From: an alpha proteobacterium SCGC AAA028-C07
Lineage (GTDB): Bacteria > Pseudomonadota > Alphaproteobacteria > Pelagibacterales > Pelagibacteraceae
Direction: 5' to 3'
Assembly: GCA_000419465.1 (NCBI GenBank)
Contig: ATTB01000004.1
Span: 22,763 to 86,762, forward strand
Length of the DNA: 64,000 bases
In this document: one piece after another, positions 1 to 10,590 of the stretch
Layout: every line of letters starts with the position of its first letter
Position numbering within the stretch: the first letter of the stretch is position 1
Notes under the pieces: model-generated
Told to the model about the DNA's origin: nothing
What the model saw: only the letters and a program-made list of their open reading frames with translations
Database searches by the model: none
Position numbers and translations under genes: made by a program

Positions 1-164
1 TTGGTGGTTTGCTTGTAGGTGCTGTTGAAAAAGTTTTAGAAGTTTATATTGGACCTTACTTTAAAGGTGGAATCGAAGCATGGGCTCCATATATGTTATC
101 AATATTATTTTTACTCTATAGACCAGAAGGTTTATTTGGAGAGAAAATAATTAGGAGAGTTTAA
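1..164 (+). CDS. livH: Branched-chain amino acid ABC transporter permease LivH, C-terminal end (partial at window start)
   Basis: Frame from nt 3 reads GGLLVGAVEKVLEVYIGPYFKGGIEAWAPYMLSILFLLYRPEGLFGEKIIRRV*, followed by livM. Confidence 0.85.
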   Translation, partial: GGLLVGAVEKVLEVYIGPYFKGGIEAWAPYMLSILFLLYRPEGLFGEKIIRRV

Positions 165-167
165 TTT

Positions 168-1196
168 ATGAAACCTGTTTTTATGAAATACACAAAAGCT
201 GACATTATAAATTTTGTTGTTTTGTTAGTAATAGGTTTTTTGGTTATCCCAAATGTTATTAAAACTGATTATTGGTACACTTCTATTTTAATACCTTGGT
301 TATGCTTAACTCTTGCAGCTCTGGGTCAAAATATTGTTATGGGATATACCGGACAATTATCGTTGGGTGCAGCAGGCTTTATGTGTGCGGGCGCCTATGC
401 ATGTTACAATATGATGCTTCGAATACAAGATATGCCTTTCTTAGGAGCATTAGTTTTATCAGGATTAATTGCAGCGGGTCTTGGAATTATATTTGGATTA
501 CCCAGTCTTAGAATTAGAGGAATTTATTTAATGGTTGCAACTTTAGCATCACAATTTTTTATTGTGTGGGTAATAGACAAATTCGGTTGGTTTAAAAACT
601 ATGACGTTTCTGGATCAACAACTTTTCAAAAAATTAATATAAATGGGGTGGCTTTTACTAGTGGGCATATGATGTATCTTTTAGTAGCAGCAATTGTAGT
701 CGTTATAACGCTACTCGCAATTAATATGGCTCGTGGTTCTACAGGCAGAAACTGGATGGCAGTTAGAGATATGGATATAGCCGCAGAGTCTATGGGGGTT
801 TCACTCTTAAAAACTAAGTTACAAGCTTTTGCAATTAATGCTTTTTTATGTGGTATCGCTGGTGCTCTTTATACTTATACGTATTTAAAAACTGTTGAGC
901 CGTTTGCTGCCTTTAATATTAGTTTATCTTTTAAAATTATGTTTATGGCGATCATTGGGGGACTTGGAACAATTTCAGGCGCATTTATTGGTGCAGCATT
1001 TATTTTGCTTTTCCCAGTTGTTCTAAATGCAATTGGTAACAATGTATTCCACGGCATGATTGATGCAACAATCATAAGTGCCATTGAGCAAGTCGTATTT
1101 GGTGGATTAATCATAACATTAATGATTTTTGAGCCGCTTGGATTTGCAAAATTATGGGAAACATTAAAACAAAAAGTAATAAGAAAAAAATCTTAA
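168..1196 (+). CDS. livM: Branched-chain amino acid ABC transporter permease LivM
   Basis: 342 aa multi-TM; GYTGQLSLGAAGFMCAGAY, GLPSLRIRGIYLMVATLA, AIIGGLGTISGAFIGA motifs. Confidence 0.9.
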   Translation: MKPVFMKYTKADIINFVVLLVIGFLVIPNVIKTDYWYTSILIPWLCLTLAALGQNIVMGYTGQLSLGAAGFMCAGAYACYNMMLRIQDMPFLGALVLSGLIAAGLGIIFGLPSLRIRGIYLMVATLASQFFIVWVIDKFGWFKNYDVSGSTTFQKININGVAFTSGHMMYLLVAAIVVVITLLAINMARGSTGRNWMAVRDMDIAAESMGVSLLKTKLQAFAINAFLCGIAGALYTYTYLKTVEPFAAFNISLSFKIMFMAIIGGLGTISGAFIGAAFILLFPVVLNAIGNNVFHGMIDATIISAIEQVVFGGLIITLMIFEPLGFAKLWETLKQKVIRKKS

Positions 1197-1465
1197 TTTA
1201 TTTTATTGCAGCGATTGGCATCGCGGTCATTATTTTAATAACAATAATCTTTGCAACCCGTAAATCTGCATTAGAAAAATGTGCAGATGTAGGCTTTATT
1301 TATATTTGGGGTGAGCAAAATAAAGCTTATTTAAACAAGAGTTTTAAGGAAAAAATGAATGATAATAAGAATTTTAAAGACTTTCCTTATACAAAAATAT
1401 TTGGAATTTGCGATCAAAGCCAACAACAATACCCAGAAAAGTTTAAAGAAAAATGGGGAAAGTAA
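1154..1465 (+). CDS. Small single-TM hypothetical protein
   Basis: 103 aa ORF overlapping livM 3' end; N-terminal TM then soluble domain. Confidence 0.5.
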   Translation: MGNIKTKSNKKKILIYFIAAIGIAVIILITIIFATRKSALEKCADVGFIYIWGEQNKAYLNKSFKEKMNDNKNFKDFPYTKIFGICDQSQQQYPEKFKEKWGK

Positions 1466-1473
1466 TTAAGTTT

Positions 1474-3144
1474 TTATAAACCAACAATCTTACCATTAAT
1501 ATAATCAATACTTTCCGCCGAAGGTATTTTTGATAATCCAGGCATTGTCATTATATTTCCAGAAATTATAACAATAAATTCAGCTCCAGCAGAAAAACGA
1601 ATTTCACGAACAACAATACTATGGTTTGAAGGGGCTCCTCTTAATTTGGGATCTGTAGAAAAAGAACTTTGAGTTTTTGCAATACAAATTGGAAAGTGTC
1701 CGTATCCTGTATCTTGTAAATTTTGAATTTGCGCTTTTACTTTATTGTCCATAGTAACTTCACTTGCTCTATAAATTTTCTTTGCAACTTTATTAATTTT
1801 TTCAATTAACGTGTCTTTATCTTCATAGGCATATTGCATTTTTTGATTAGAATTTTCAGATAACTCAATAACAATTTTTGCAAGATCAACAGCTCCTTTG
1901 CCACCATCACTCCAGTGTGAAGAAAGTACAGTTTTTACATTTAATTTTTTCATTCTTTCAAAGATTAACTGAATTTCTGCTGGTGTATCACTTGTAAATT
2001 TATTAATAGCTACAACGCAGGGTAAATTAAAAACCTTAGTCATGTTCTCAACATGACGTTCTAAATTAACAAGACCTTTATCAAGAGCAGAGATATCTTC
2101 TTTAGTTAAGTTAGAAAGTTCGGCGCCGCCGTGATATTTGATTGCTCGAACGGTTGCAACCAATACAGTTACTGAAGGATAGAGACCAGTTTTTCTGCAT
2201 TTAATATCAATAAATTTTTCAGCGCCTAAGTCAGCTCCAAAACCAGCTTCAGTAACTACGTAGTCTGCAATTTTTAATGCTGCTTTTGTAGCTATTACTG
2301 AATTACAACCATGTGCAATATTTGCAAACGGACCACCATGAATAAAGACTGGATTGTTTTCTAACGTCTGTACTAAGTTTGGAGCTAATGCATCTTTTAA
2401 AAGTGCAGTCATTGCACCAACGGCTTTTAAATCTTTTGCAAGAACGGGTTCATTTTTATTATTATAAGCTACAACAATTTGACTAAGACGTTTTTTTAAA
2501 TCTTCAATGGAAGTCGAAAGGCAAAAGATCGCCATGATCTCAGATGCAGCTACAATGTCAAAGCCCCCTTCACGTGGAAAGCCCTCTTTTTTTTCATTTA
2601 ATCCTAAAGTAATTTTGCGTAAAGCGCGGTCATTCATATCTATCGTACGTCTCCATTGAATAGTTTTGATATCAATTCCTAATTCATTGCCGTGATAAAT
2701 ATGATTATCTAACATTGCTGCTAACAAATTATGAGCAGCAGCAATTGCCGCAAAATCACCTGTGAAATGAAAATTAATATCTTCCATTGGTACTATCTGA
2801 GCCAGTCCACCACCTGTAGCTCCACCTTTAATTCCAAAGACAGGACCTAAGGAAGGCTCACGTAAACAAATCATTGTTTTTTTTCCAATGCTATTTAGAG
2901 CATCTCCTAAACCCACTGTTGTTGTAGTTTTTCCTTCTCCAGCAGGAGTTGGACTTATGGCTGTAACTAAAATTAGTTTTCCATCTTGTTTATTTTTTAA
3001 TTTATCTAAAAAAGAAAAAGAAACTTTCGCTTTATAACGACCGTAATTTTCAAGATCATCCTCATGGATACCTAATCGCCCTTTTGCGATGTTAGATATC
3101 TTTTGTATTTTGGCTTTTTGAGCTATCTCAATATCACTTGGCAT
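1474..3144 (-). CDS. fhs: Formate--tetrahydrofolate ligase
   Basis: 556 aa; [59 protein letters not shown]. Confidence 0.97.
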   Translation of the reverse strand: MPSDIEIAQKAKIQKISNIAKGRLGIHEDDLENYGRYKAKVSFSFLDKLKNKQDGKLILVTAISPTPAGEGKTTTTVGLGDALNSIGKKTMICLREPSLGPVFGIKGGATGGGLAQIVPMEDINFHFTGDFAAIAAAHNLLAAMLDNHIYHGNELGIDIKTIQWRRTIDMNDRALRKITLGLNEKKEGFPREGGFDIVAASEIMAIFCLSTSIEDLKKRLSQIVVAYNNKNEPVLAKDLKAVGAMTALLKDALAPNLVQTLENNPVFIHGGPFANIAHGCNSVIATKAALKIADYVVTEAGFGADLGAEKFIDIKCRKTGLYPSVTVLVATVRAIKYHGGAELSNLTKEDISALDKGLVNLERHVENMTKVFNLPCVVAINKFTSDTPAEIQLIFERMKKLNVKTVLSSHWSDGGKGAVDLAKIVIELSENSNQKMQYAYEDKDTLIEKINKVAKKIYRASEVTMDNKVKAQIQNLQDTGYGHFPICIAKTQSSFSTDPKLRGAPSNHSIVVREIRFSAGAEFIVIISGNIMTMPGLSKIPSAESIDYINGKIVGL

Positions 3145-3328
3145 AATGTTTTTTAATCATTTTTAAGTATTAATCAGATTGTATCTTAAGTAAGTTTTTT
3201 TAAAATATACTAGAAAATATTAGCAATTAATACGTACATTATCTTTCACTTCTATTATTTCAAATTTATATTTGATAATAAATTTGTTCAATAATTTTTT
3301 AAATTATTCTAAATTTATATCTAGTTTT

Positions 3329-4006
3329 CTACTGAAGAGGATTGTCAAGGTGTCCCGTTTTAACATAAATCAGCGCACCTTCTGATTTTGTAAAAGGGGC
3401 ATGTTTACTGTAACAAGGACTTCTTATCCAAGTATGTTTTGGATAATAATTATGTTCATCGTGAAATACTCCATCTAATACAAATATCTCTTCACCTCCT
3501 GGATGAACATGCGGGTTAAAAATAGTATTTGGTGCCCAACGCACTAAAGCAGTGCTAACTCCATTAAATTCATGTAGTGGCATAACCGATAAACCCGGAA
3601 CTAATCCTTGGTACCAAATTTCTGTTTGAGTATTTATTTTAACAATTGCAATATCTTCAGGATGAAAGTGTCTTAATTTAACAAATAATGTGCAGCCTGT
3701 TTTTGAATAGGGTGAGTGCTTACTATTGGGTGGATTTCGCAAATAAGTACCTGCAGAATAATTACCGTTTTCATCAGAGAATGTTCCATCAAGAACTAAT
3801 ATTTCCTCTCCTTCGCCATGCTCATGTTGAGTAAAAGTGGAGTTTGGTTTGTATTTTACAATTGAACTTGCTTTTGCAACTTCACCCCCGACGCGGTCTA
3901 AATAAGCTCTATTAATTCCAGGAACAGGTGATGGGTTCCAAGTCATTTCTTCAGGCTTTATTACAACTTTTAATTTAAAATCTGCATTTATTTTCATAGC
4001 ATCCAT
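3329..4006 (-). CDS. Two-cupin (ChrR-like cupin) protein
   Basis: 225 aa with duplicated cupin motifs (FTQHEHGEGEEILVLDGTFSDE; FNPHVHPGGEEIFVLDGVFHDE). Confidence 0.8.
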   Translation of the reverse strand: MDAMKINADFKLKVVIKPEEMTWNPSPVPGINRAYLDRVGGEVAKASSIVKYKPNSTFTQHEHGEGEEILVLDGTFSDENGNYSAGTYLRNPPNSKHSPYSKTGCTLFVKLRHFHPEDIAIVKINTQTEIWYQGLVPGLSVMPLHEFNGVSTALVRWAPNTIFNPHVHPGGEEIFVLDGVFHDEHNYYPKHTWIRSPCYSKHAPFTKSEGALIYVKTGHLDNPLQ

Positions 4007-4084
4007 ACTAACTTAAAAATTAACTATTACTTAGTTTATAATTTTCAAGAATTACCGTGTAATATCAATTAATATAAAATCTTA

Positions 4085-4948
4085 ATGGCAATAAATTTTA
4101 ATATCTGGTTTAAAAGAACTTTAATTATAATTACTTCGCTTCTTATCGTTGGCTGCAGTGTTGTGACTTTAGGCTACAACCGCTTGCCGTTTCTTACAAT
4201 TTTTGAATTAGACTCCATTGTTGATTTAACTGAGGAACAAGAAAACCTCTCACGCATTCAACTTGATGCTTGGTTAGAATGGCACCGAGAAAAGCATCTT
4301 CCACAATATATTGTAAAATTAGAACAATGGGAAAAACTGATTATACAAGATTTAACCCCAGGTCAGTTTTGTAAAGAAGTAGATGTAATTAGAACTTTTA
4401 CCAATGAAGCAGTTGAAAAATTTATTCCAGCTCTCATTCCAATAGCTACAACTTTAACACCAGCTCAAATTGATAATTGGAATAAGTATCAGGAAGAAAA
4501 AGATAAAGAATTTGTTGAAAATTTTGGCAAAGGTAAGAAGGGTGAGATTATTAATGAGAAAAGATTAAAAAGAGCCATCGAACGAGCAGAGATGCTTTAT
4601 GGAACATTGAATACAAATCAAAAAGAAGCTTTGGCTAAACGATTAGAAAAAAGTGTGTTTAATGTTGAACAAGTTTTACCTGAAAGAAAACGCAGACACC
4701 AAGATGCAATAAATGCAGTAAAACTTATCCAATCAGGTGCAAAACCTTATTCAACTTTAAAAGCAGTGTGGGACCGTAATCAAAAATCACCCAATCCAAA
4801 CTATGCAGCTTATAGTGATAAAATGTTACAAGATGGTTGTAGTCAGTTATCTGAACTACATAATAAAACTACATTAGAACAACGCAAAAAAGCAGCACAG
4901 AAATTAAACGGTTATCGAAAAGATTTTGAAACTTTAATCAAACCCTAA
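4085..4948 (+). CDS. DUF6279-like lipoprotein
   Basis: 287 aa; lipobox IVGCS, then GYNRLPFLTIFELDSIVDLTEEQ pattern. Confidence 0.7.
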   Translation: MAINFNIWFKRTLIIITSLLIVGCSVVTLGYNRLPFLTIFELDSIVDLTEEQENLSRIQLDAWLEWHREKHLPQYIVKLEQWEKLIIQDLTPGQFCKEVDVIRTFTNEAVEKFIPALIPIATTLTPAQIDNWNKYQEEKDKEFVENFGKGKKGEIINEKRLKRAIERAEMLYGTLNTNQKEALAKRLEKSVFNVEQVLPERKRRHQDAINAVKLIQSGAKPYSTLKAVWDRNQKSPNPNYAAYSDKMLQDGCSQLSELHNKTTLEQRKKAAQKLNGYRKDFETLIKP

Positions 4949-5009
4949 ATTTAATTATTTTTTTAAATTTTATTCTCAATTTATATCGATCTATGATATT
5001 ATCTAAACA

Positions 5010-5102
5010 ATGCTAAAAGATTGGTACATTTATATTTTATATGGCTTAGCTTTAGGCTTTGCTATTTATCTAGGCGATAAATACATATTTAATTTTTTAT
5101 AA
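5010..5102 (+). CDS. Short 30-aa single-TM ORF (not in track)
   Basis: ATG..TAA reads MLKDWYIYILYGLALGFAIYLGDKYIFNFL; short intergenic spacing to the next gene. Confidence 0.4.
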   Translation: MLKDWYIYILYGLALGFAIYLGDKYIFNFL

Positions 5103-5115
5103 ACGGTATAATTAA

Positions 5116-5382
5116 ATGAACATCGAGCTTATTGTGGCTATTATATTGGCGATGATTTCATCCTTATTACCATCGATTTATAAAAAAATTACCGACAGTG
5201 CCAATATTGCAAACCCTTACATTATTGCAGCAGCTTTAATTTTGGGAACTCTTACAGCTTGTGTTTTTTATTCCTTAATTACAATTGGATTATTAGGAAC
5301 TTTATATTACTTCGTTATTTATATTTTTATCGCAGGCTCTATTTTTCTTACTCAATATTTAGTAAAGCTAAATTCAAAATAA
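5116..5382 (+). CDS. Small membrane protein, unknown
   Basis: 88 aa, three hydrophobic segments. Confidence 0.55.
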   Translation: MNIELIVAIILAMISSLLPSIYKKITDSANIANPYIIAAALILGTLTACVFYSLITIGLLGTLYYFVIYIFIAGSIFLTQYLVKLNSK

Positions 5383-5466
5383 AACGTCTTTTTATTATTA
5401 CATTCATTAGCTTTTGCATCTGCCGCACTGATTAAATACATATTTTAACAGCACAGTTATTAAACT

Positions 5467-5643
5467 TTATACAAATGGAAATAAGAAATTGAGTAAGTAA
5501 TTTAGTAAATTTAAGAATATAGATGAAAAAAAGAAAGTAATTAGAACAAGAATAATAATTAAAAGTATTATTTTTTTAAAAAAATTATTTTCTTTGATTG
5601 TTTCTTTTAGTTTATTATCAACTTTTTTTTTATTATTTTTCAT
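5467..5643 (-). CDS. Short 58-aa single-TM ORF (not in track)
   Basis: Minus-strand ATG at 5643 reads MKNNKKKVDNKLKETIKENNFFKKIILLIIILVLITFFFSSIFLNLLNYLLNFLFPFV*. Confidence 0.35.
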   Translation of the reverse strand: MKNNKKKVDNKLKETIKENNFFKKIILLIIILVLITFFFSSIFLNLLNYLLNFLFPFV

Positions 5644-5646
5644 TAA

Positions 5647-6075
5647 TTAATACTCAATATTGTTCATAATCATCATTATTATAAAGAAGATTTTTAGAGA
5701 GTGATCTGCAATTAATACTAAATATAATTTCTTATTCTGAATATTTTTTAAGTAAGCAGAGGATTCAAGTTTTAAAAAATTAAATTCCATAATCAAGAAA
5801 CTGAAAAGATTTAATAAAAAGAATACGCCTATATACATTATTGCGTACCCAACAATTAGTTCCATATTCAGCCTTACGCTCAATATAACTAATGAAAAAA
5901 TAAGGTTAAAAAGTAAATATTTTCCATAAATATTAAATAATGAGCGTAAGTGATAGTTGATATCGCTCTTATTTTTAAAAATTATATAAAATAAGAAGAA
6001 ACCTAGTAGGGTTATGCTTAAAGCCAACATAATCCACGGCAAAAAATAAACTACGTTAAAAATAAAGTAATTCAT
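5647..6075 (-). CDS. Hypothetical membrane protein
   Basis: 142 aa, multiple TM segments. Confidence 0.55.
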   Translation of the reverse strand: MNYFIFNVVYFLPWIMLALSITLLGFFLFYIIFKNKSDINYHLRSLFNIYGKYLLFNLIFSLVILSVRLNMELIVGYAIMYIGVFFLLNLFSFLIMEFNFLKLESSAYLKNIQNKKLYLVLIADHSLKIFFIIMMIMNNIEY

Positions 6076-6109
6076 TAATTAACTAACTAATTCGCGTTAA
6101 GTTAATGAA

Positions 6110-6592
6110 CTAATTAATTTTTACAGTAACTGTTCTTCTGTTTTGAGACCAAGCAATAGCATTTGAAGCAGGATTAACAGGTCTTTCTTTTCCATAGCTG
6201 ACAACATTTATTCTATTAGAAGCTAATCCATTGGCCATTAAATAATCTTTAACAGCAGTGGCTCTTTTTTCACCCAATGCCAAGTTATATTCTCTTGTTC
6301 CTCTTTCATCAGCATGGCCTTCTAGAGTTACATTTAGATTTGGATTATTTTTTAAGTAGTTCACTTGTTTTAATAATGTTTCTGTACCTTTTGATGAAAT
6401 ATTATATTTATTTGTTGCAAAAAATATCCTGTCAGGAACTCCATCAGCTAAATATTTAATAGTTTCATTTCCTATATAAATATCACCATCAATCTGCGGT
6501 GCTGTTGCCTGTTGAGTTGTTGCTTGTTGAGTTGTACAACTTACAATTAATGTTGAAGCAAGAACTAAAAGTAGGGTTGCTATTTTTTTCAT
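6110..6592 (-). CDS. pal: Peptidoglycan-associated lipoprotein (OmpA-like C-terminal domain)
   Basis: Lipobox LIVSCTT; NLNVTLEGHADERGTREYNLALGEKRATAVKDYL. Confidence 0.93.
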   Translation of the reverse strand: MKKIATLLLVLASTLIVSCTTQQATTQQATAPQIDGDIYIGNETIKYLADGVPDRIFFATNKYNISSKGTETLLKQVNYLKNNPNLNVTLEGHADERGTREYNLALGEKRATAVKDYLMANGLASNRINVVSYGKERPVNPASNAIAWSQNRRTVTVKIN

Positions 6593-6710
6593 TATTTTGA
6601 CTCCTTAAATTTTTTTCTAAACTTTATTTTTAAAATGTGTTCCAAATAAGATTTTTTGCAACTGCTGATTTAATATTCAATCAGAAAGTGATTATTATTT
6701 ATAATGATGA

Positions 6711-7106
6711 TTGCCAGATCTTATTAAGATAGAATTTGTTAATGAAAGAAAAAGAAATAATCATGATAGTATTTGCAGGATTATTTTTATTATTAGTTTT
6801 TTTATAAAAATTATGAAAATTAAAATATTATTTTTACTTGCTCTACTAGGCCTTTATTCTTGCTCTGCAATTTCTGAAAAAGCCACAGAAAAAGCTGCAA
6901 AAGAAAATGCGTATCTTTCAACTTTCTTAAAAGCGCCCTCAGCTAATCTTGTAAAAACTTTTGGAAAACCCACAGAAACTTTAGCTGAAAACGATCAGAC
7001 GATTTATGTTTATGAAGTAAAAGGCAAAGTATTCAATTGTCAGAGAAAATTCACAATTGGTAATAAAAATACTGTCACTGGATTTGTATCCACTTGTTGG
7101 GATTGA
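6711..7106 (+). CDS. Small lipoprotein; likely real start near nt 6813
   Basis: MKIKILFLLALLGLYSCSAI lipoprotein signal; soluble domain with C-terminal Cys pair. Confidence 0.6.
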   Translation: MPDLIKIEFVNERKRNNHDSICRIIFIISFFIKIMKIKILFLLALLGLYSCSAISEKATEKAAKENAYLSTFLKAPSANLVKTFGKPTETLAENDQTIYVYEVKGKVFNCQRKFTIGNKNTVTGFVSTCWD

Positions 7107-7153
7107 TATTAAATAATAATAAAGATTAAGTTCATATACTATTTGTAGCATCC

Positions 7154-7507
7154 ATGTATGAATTGCTTGCAACGCTTACGCTCATCATTCATTTTCTCTT
7201 TATTATATTTGTAATCTTTGGAGGTCTGTTATTTTTTATAAAACCTTGGACGTTGTATTTTCATGTTCCAGCATTTCTTTACGGAGTTTATATAGAATTT
7301 ACACAAAGTGTTTGCCCGCTCACTTACTTAGAAAATTATCTATTAACCAAAGCAAATCTTGCAACTTATTCCACAACCTTTATCCAAAATTATCTGTATG
7401 CAATTATTTACCCAATCAATCTAACTAAAGAGATTCAAATTAGTCTTGGAATTGCTCTGCTGATTATAAATGGAATAATTTATGGGTTTATTGTTAAGAG
7501 AAAATAA
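7154..7507 (+). CDS. DUF2784-like membrane protein
   Basis: 117 aa; HFLFIIFVIFGGLLFFIKPW and QSVCPLTYLENYL pattern. Confidence 0.75.
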   Translation: MYELLATLTLIIHFLFIIFVIFGGLLFFIKPWTLYFHVPAFLYGVYIEFTQSVCPLTYLENYLLTKANLATYSTTFIQNYLYAIIYPINLTKEIQISLGIALLIINGIIYGFIVKRK

Positions 7508-7628
7508 TCCTAAGCACCTTCGATAATCATGCCAATGGACTTTGCATTACAAAATACGAACTACTAGTATGGTTAAGAACCATGTCTTTCTTCAGCAAGA
7601 ATTTAAAGTAATTTTTAAAAAAATAAGA

Positions 7629-8012
7629 CTATTTTTTCTTTTTATCCATCACGATTGCAACGTGATCTGGATACTTCCACATAGCTCCAGTTATCATATC
7701 TACAATTCCAAGATCGATTGCAATACCAATAACCCCAGCTGTTTGTGCAGATGAAACTATTCTTGTTGTACTTGGTTCATGATTATCTGCAGAACAAGAG
7801 GCTATTAAATCTCCAGCTCCTTTTGAAACTTGTAATAAATTCGATTTACCAGAAACAGTTCCAACTGTTGCATTATCTTTATTAACAATTAAACATTTTG
7901 CTTCAATTGGATCTATTGAGAAAGAAATTACTTGGTTTGTACCTTGAGTAATAGAGGCGCAATTAGCCAGACCTAAAGAAAAAGTGATTATTAATAAAGT
8001 TTTTAAATTCAT
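7629..8012 (-). CDS. Lipoprotein, unknown function
   Basis: 127 aa; lipobox GLANCAS; resembles small translation-initiation-factor-2-like lipoproteins. Confidence 0.6.
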   Translation of the reverse strand: MNLKTLLIITFSLGLANCASITQGTNQVISFSIDPIEAKCLIVNKDNATVGTVSGKSNLLQVSKGAGDLIASCSADNHEPSTTRIVSSAQTAGVIGIAIDLGIVDMITGAMWKYPDHVAIVMDKKKK

Positions 8013-8152
8013 ATTGTTCTAACTTACGTTAATCTCATCAAATCAACAATCTAATATCAATATTTTATGCAAATATATTCTTGTCAGGGTTGTTAATCTG
8101 TGCTCAAATTAGATGTTTTTAAATAGCAATTTAAGATTTTAAAATATTTTTC

Positions 8153-9907
8153 ATGTTAGATAAGTTTAAGTTAAAGAATGTTAAATTTGCACTCTTTCCA
8201 AAATCCAAAATACAAAGCGAAGGAAGCGGCAAATCTGCAAATAGTTCATTAAATAATATCTCAAAAAAACTTTCAGATTTTTTTTCAAGTAAAATTAGTA
8301 AGATCAACGCAACCACAGAAGAAGTTGTCGGAATAGACATTAGTCATGAAGCAATTCACGTTGCGCAGGCAAGTAAAAAATCTGATGAAAAATGGGTGCT
8401 GGATAAATTTTCTTATCGATTTTTAGATCAGACAAAAATTAAAGAAAATTTATTAGAAAGTTCTGATTATTTAGTTTCAGAAATTACTTTAGCTCTTGCA
8501 AATGCAAATATTACAACAAAAAATGTAGCGCTTTCAATTCCTGTAACAAGCGCAATCATTCGAGTGGTGACTAGTCCGTTAATGACGGAAGAAGAATTAA
8601 AAAATGCAGTTGAGACGAATTCTCTGTGGGAAAATTTAATTCAATTATCTGATAACTTAAATGATTATTCTATTTTTCATCAAGTCATCAATAGAGATAC
8701 TGCAAAAAATTTGATGGATATTTTATTTGTTGCATCCAAATTATCCGATGTAAATGGTTACTCTGCTTTATTTAAAAAAGCAGGATTAAATCCTATCATC
8801 ATTGACGTTCGTTGTTTTACATTAAAGAATGCTGTGGATGAAAGAGCTAAAACAAGATTACTATTTAAAGACACTAAAGAACAAGAGCCGCAATCTGCAA
8901 TCTTAGAATTTGGACTGGAAGAAAATTATATTATTATTATTCATAATAGCATTCCAATTATCACAGATATTTTCTTACGCCCTCAGGAAAAATCAATTTT
9001 ACAGTCAGTAAGTGAAAATAATATCACTCAAGAGGCTGAAGATTTAATTCGAAGATATACATTGCAAATCAAACAGGCCATCGCTGACTATGAATCTAAA
9101 TTTCAAGCTAAAATTTCTGATATTAAAATTATTACCTCCCTTAAAAATTATGAAATTTTTTTAAAGATGTTTAAGAATAATATTTTAAATATTGGTGTGA
9201 ATGTTCTAGATCCTTTGTCTGAAGTTACTATTCCAGAATATAATAAAGAAAAAATTGATATTAAAAATAAATCTCCCTTCACATCGGCTATCGGACTTGC
9301 TTATAGAAAATTAGATGTATTTGGCTATTATAAATTTGTAACTGCCGTTAAAAATATTAACCTTTTACCTAACCGTGACACCATTCGTCAGCAGGCTAAG
9401 TTTAAATTTTTATCAGGCTTTGCCTTTAAAAATTTTGCAATAGGATTGGTTGCTCTTTATATATTCCTTACAGCTTTTTCATTTTTTAGAATTCAATATA
9501 ATGATAAAAAACTAGAGCAATTTGCAGCAATCGAGGTAGAATTTTCTAAGATTAATGCAGTTTATTCGCCCATAAGCAGGCAGGTAAATTTATTAAAACA
9601 ATCAAGTCAGATCGGTACAACTTTAAGATCTAATCAAAACAGTTCTTATCAAACATTAGTACAAATTTCTAATAGCACTCAACCGAGGGTGCGTTTTTCA
9701 AAAATTGAATATGATGGAAATTTAAATATTAAAATTGAAGGAACAGCTTTTTCAGATCAAGATATTTTAAATTTTGTAGCAGCTCTTAATAAACAAAAAA
9801 CAATTGCTTCAGCTACTTTATCATCGGTGAATGTGGCAGGACAACAAGGTCTATCAGCCGCACCATCGAAAGCATTTGTAATTTTATGTCAAGTGAGGCC
9901 TTCATAA
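8153..9907 (+). CDS. pilMN: Type IV pilus PilM-PilN fusion protein
   Basis: 584 aa; N-terminal PilM (VVGIDISHEAIHVAQ, actin-like), then NINLLPNRDTIRQQ (PilN N-terminal motif), TM and PilN-like periplasmic domain. Confidence 0.85.
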   Translation: MLDKFKLKNVKFALFPKSKIQSEGSGKSANSSLNNISKKLSDFFSSKISKINATTEEVVGIDISHEAIHVAQASKKSDEKWVLDKFSYRFLDQTKIKENLLESSDYLVSEITLALANANITTKNVALSIPVTSAIIRVVTSPLMTEEELKNAVETNSLWENLIQLSDNLNDYSIFHQVINRDTAKNLMDILFVASKLSDVNGYSALFKKAGLNPIIIDVRCFTLKNAVDERAKTRLLFKDTKEQEPQSAILEFGLEENYIIIIHNSIPIITDIFLRPQEKSILQSVSENNITQEAEDLIRRYTLQIKQAIADYESKFQAKISDIKIITSLKNYEIFLKMFKNNILNIGVNVLDPLSEVTIPEYNKEKIDIKNKSPFTSAIGLAYRKLDVFGYYKFVTAVKNINLLPNRDTIRQQAKFKFLSGFAFKNFAIGLVALYIFLTAFSFFRIQYNDKKLEQFAAIEVEFSKINAVYSPISRQVNLLKQSSQIGTTLRSNQNSSYQTLVQISNSTQPRVRFSKIEYDGNLNIKIEGTAFSDQDILNFVAALNKQKTIASATLSSVNVAGQQGLSAAPSKAFVILCQVRPS

Positions 9908-10590
9908 TGAATATTAATTTAGATACGTTAAAAAATATAAAAGTTGAGGATTTGGTTGCAAACCTTAAAGAATATTTTTCATCCTCAAAGGGATTATTAA
10001 AAGATAAAACCTTTGTCACTAAAGTTGCAGTAGGTCTGGTTTTGTTTTTTGTAAATTTTACAATTTATTCTATTTGGCTATCCCCAAAACTTGCAGAGCA
10101 AGGAGCTAAAATTAAGACAATGGAAGATTATAAAAAGAAGACAGTGCAATATAATGCAAACCTTACCAATCTTCAAAATGAACTAGCTTCTTTTAAGAAT
10201 GTTACCAATAGTGTGAATTTATTTTTTAGTAAAAAAGAAAGTGAAGAGCTTTATCAAAACCTAAGTACGTTTGCGACTTCTAATGGATTAAATATTACAA
10301 ATTTAGTTAAAGGAAACGCCCAAAAGGTTAATGTTGGAGGCGCTCCAGCCGTAGATAAGGACGGTAAACCAACAAACCCGCAAGGACAATATTATTATAA
10401 AATACCTGTTACCTTTCAAGTCAAAGGGAGTTACATTGGTTACTTAAAATTTAGATTAGCACTTTCAAGATCTAATAAATTTGTAAATTTTGATAATGAA
10501 AAGATTACAGTTAACCAAGGAGACAAAACAAACTCTGTGACAGCAGATGTTGGAATTTCAATTGTAGGATTGCCTGATGAATTTAATTAA
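9907..10590 (+). CDS. pilO: Type IV pilus inner-membrane PilO-like protein
   Basis: Position after PilMN; single TM, coiled coil, PilO-like domain; ATG overlaps upstream stop (TAATG). Confidence 0.8.
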   Translation: MNINLDTLKNIKVEDLVANLKEYFSSSKGLLKDKTFVTKVAVGLVLFFVNFTIYSIWLSPKLAEQGAKIKTMEDYKKKTVQYNANLTNLQNELASFKNVTNSVNLFFSKKESEELYQNLSTFATSNGLNITNLVKGNAQKVNVGGAPAVDKDGKPTNPQGQYYYKIPVTFQVKGSYIGYLKFRLALSRSNKFVNFDNEKITVNQGDKTNSVTADVGISIVGLPDEFN

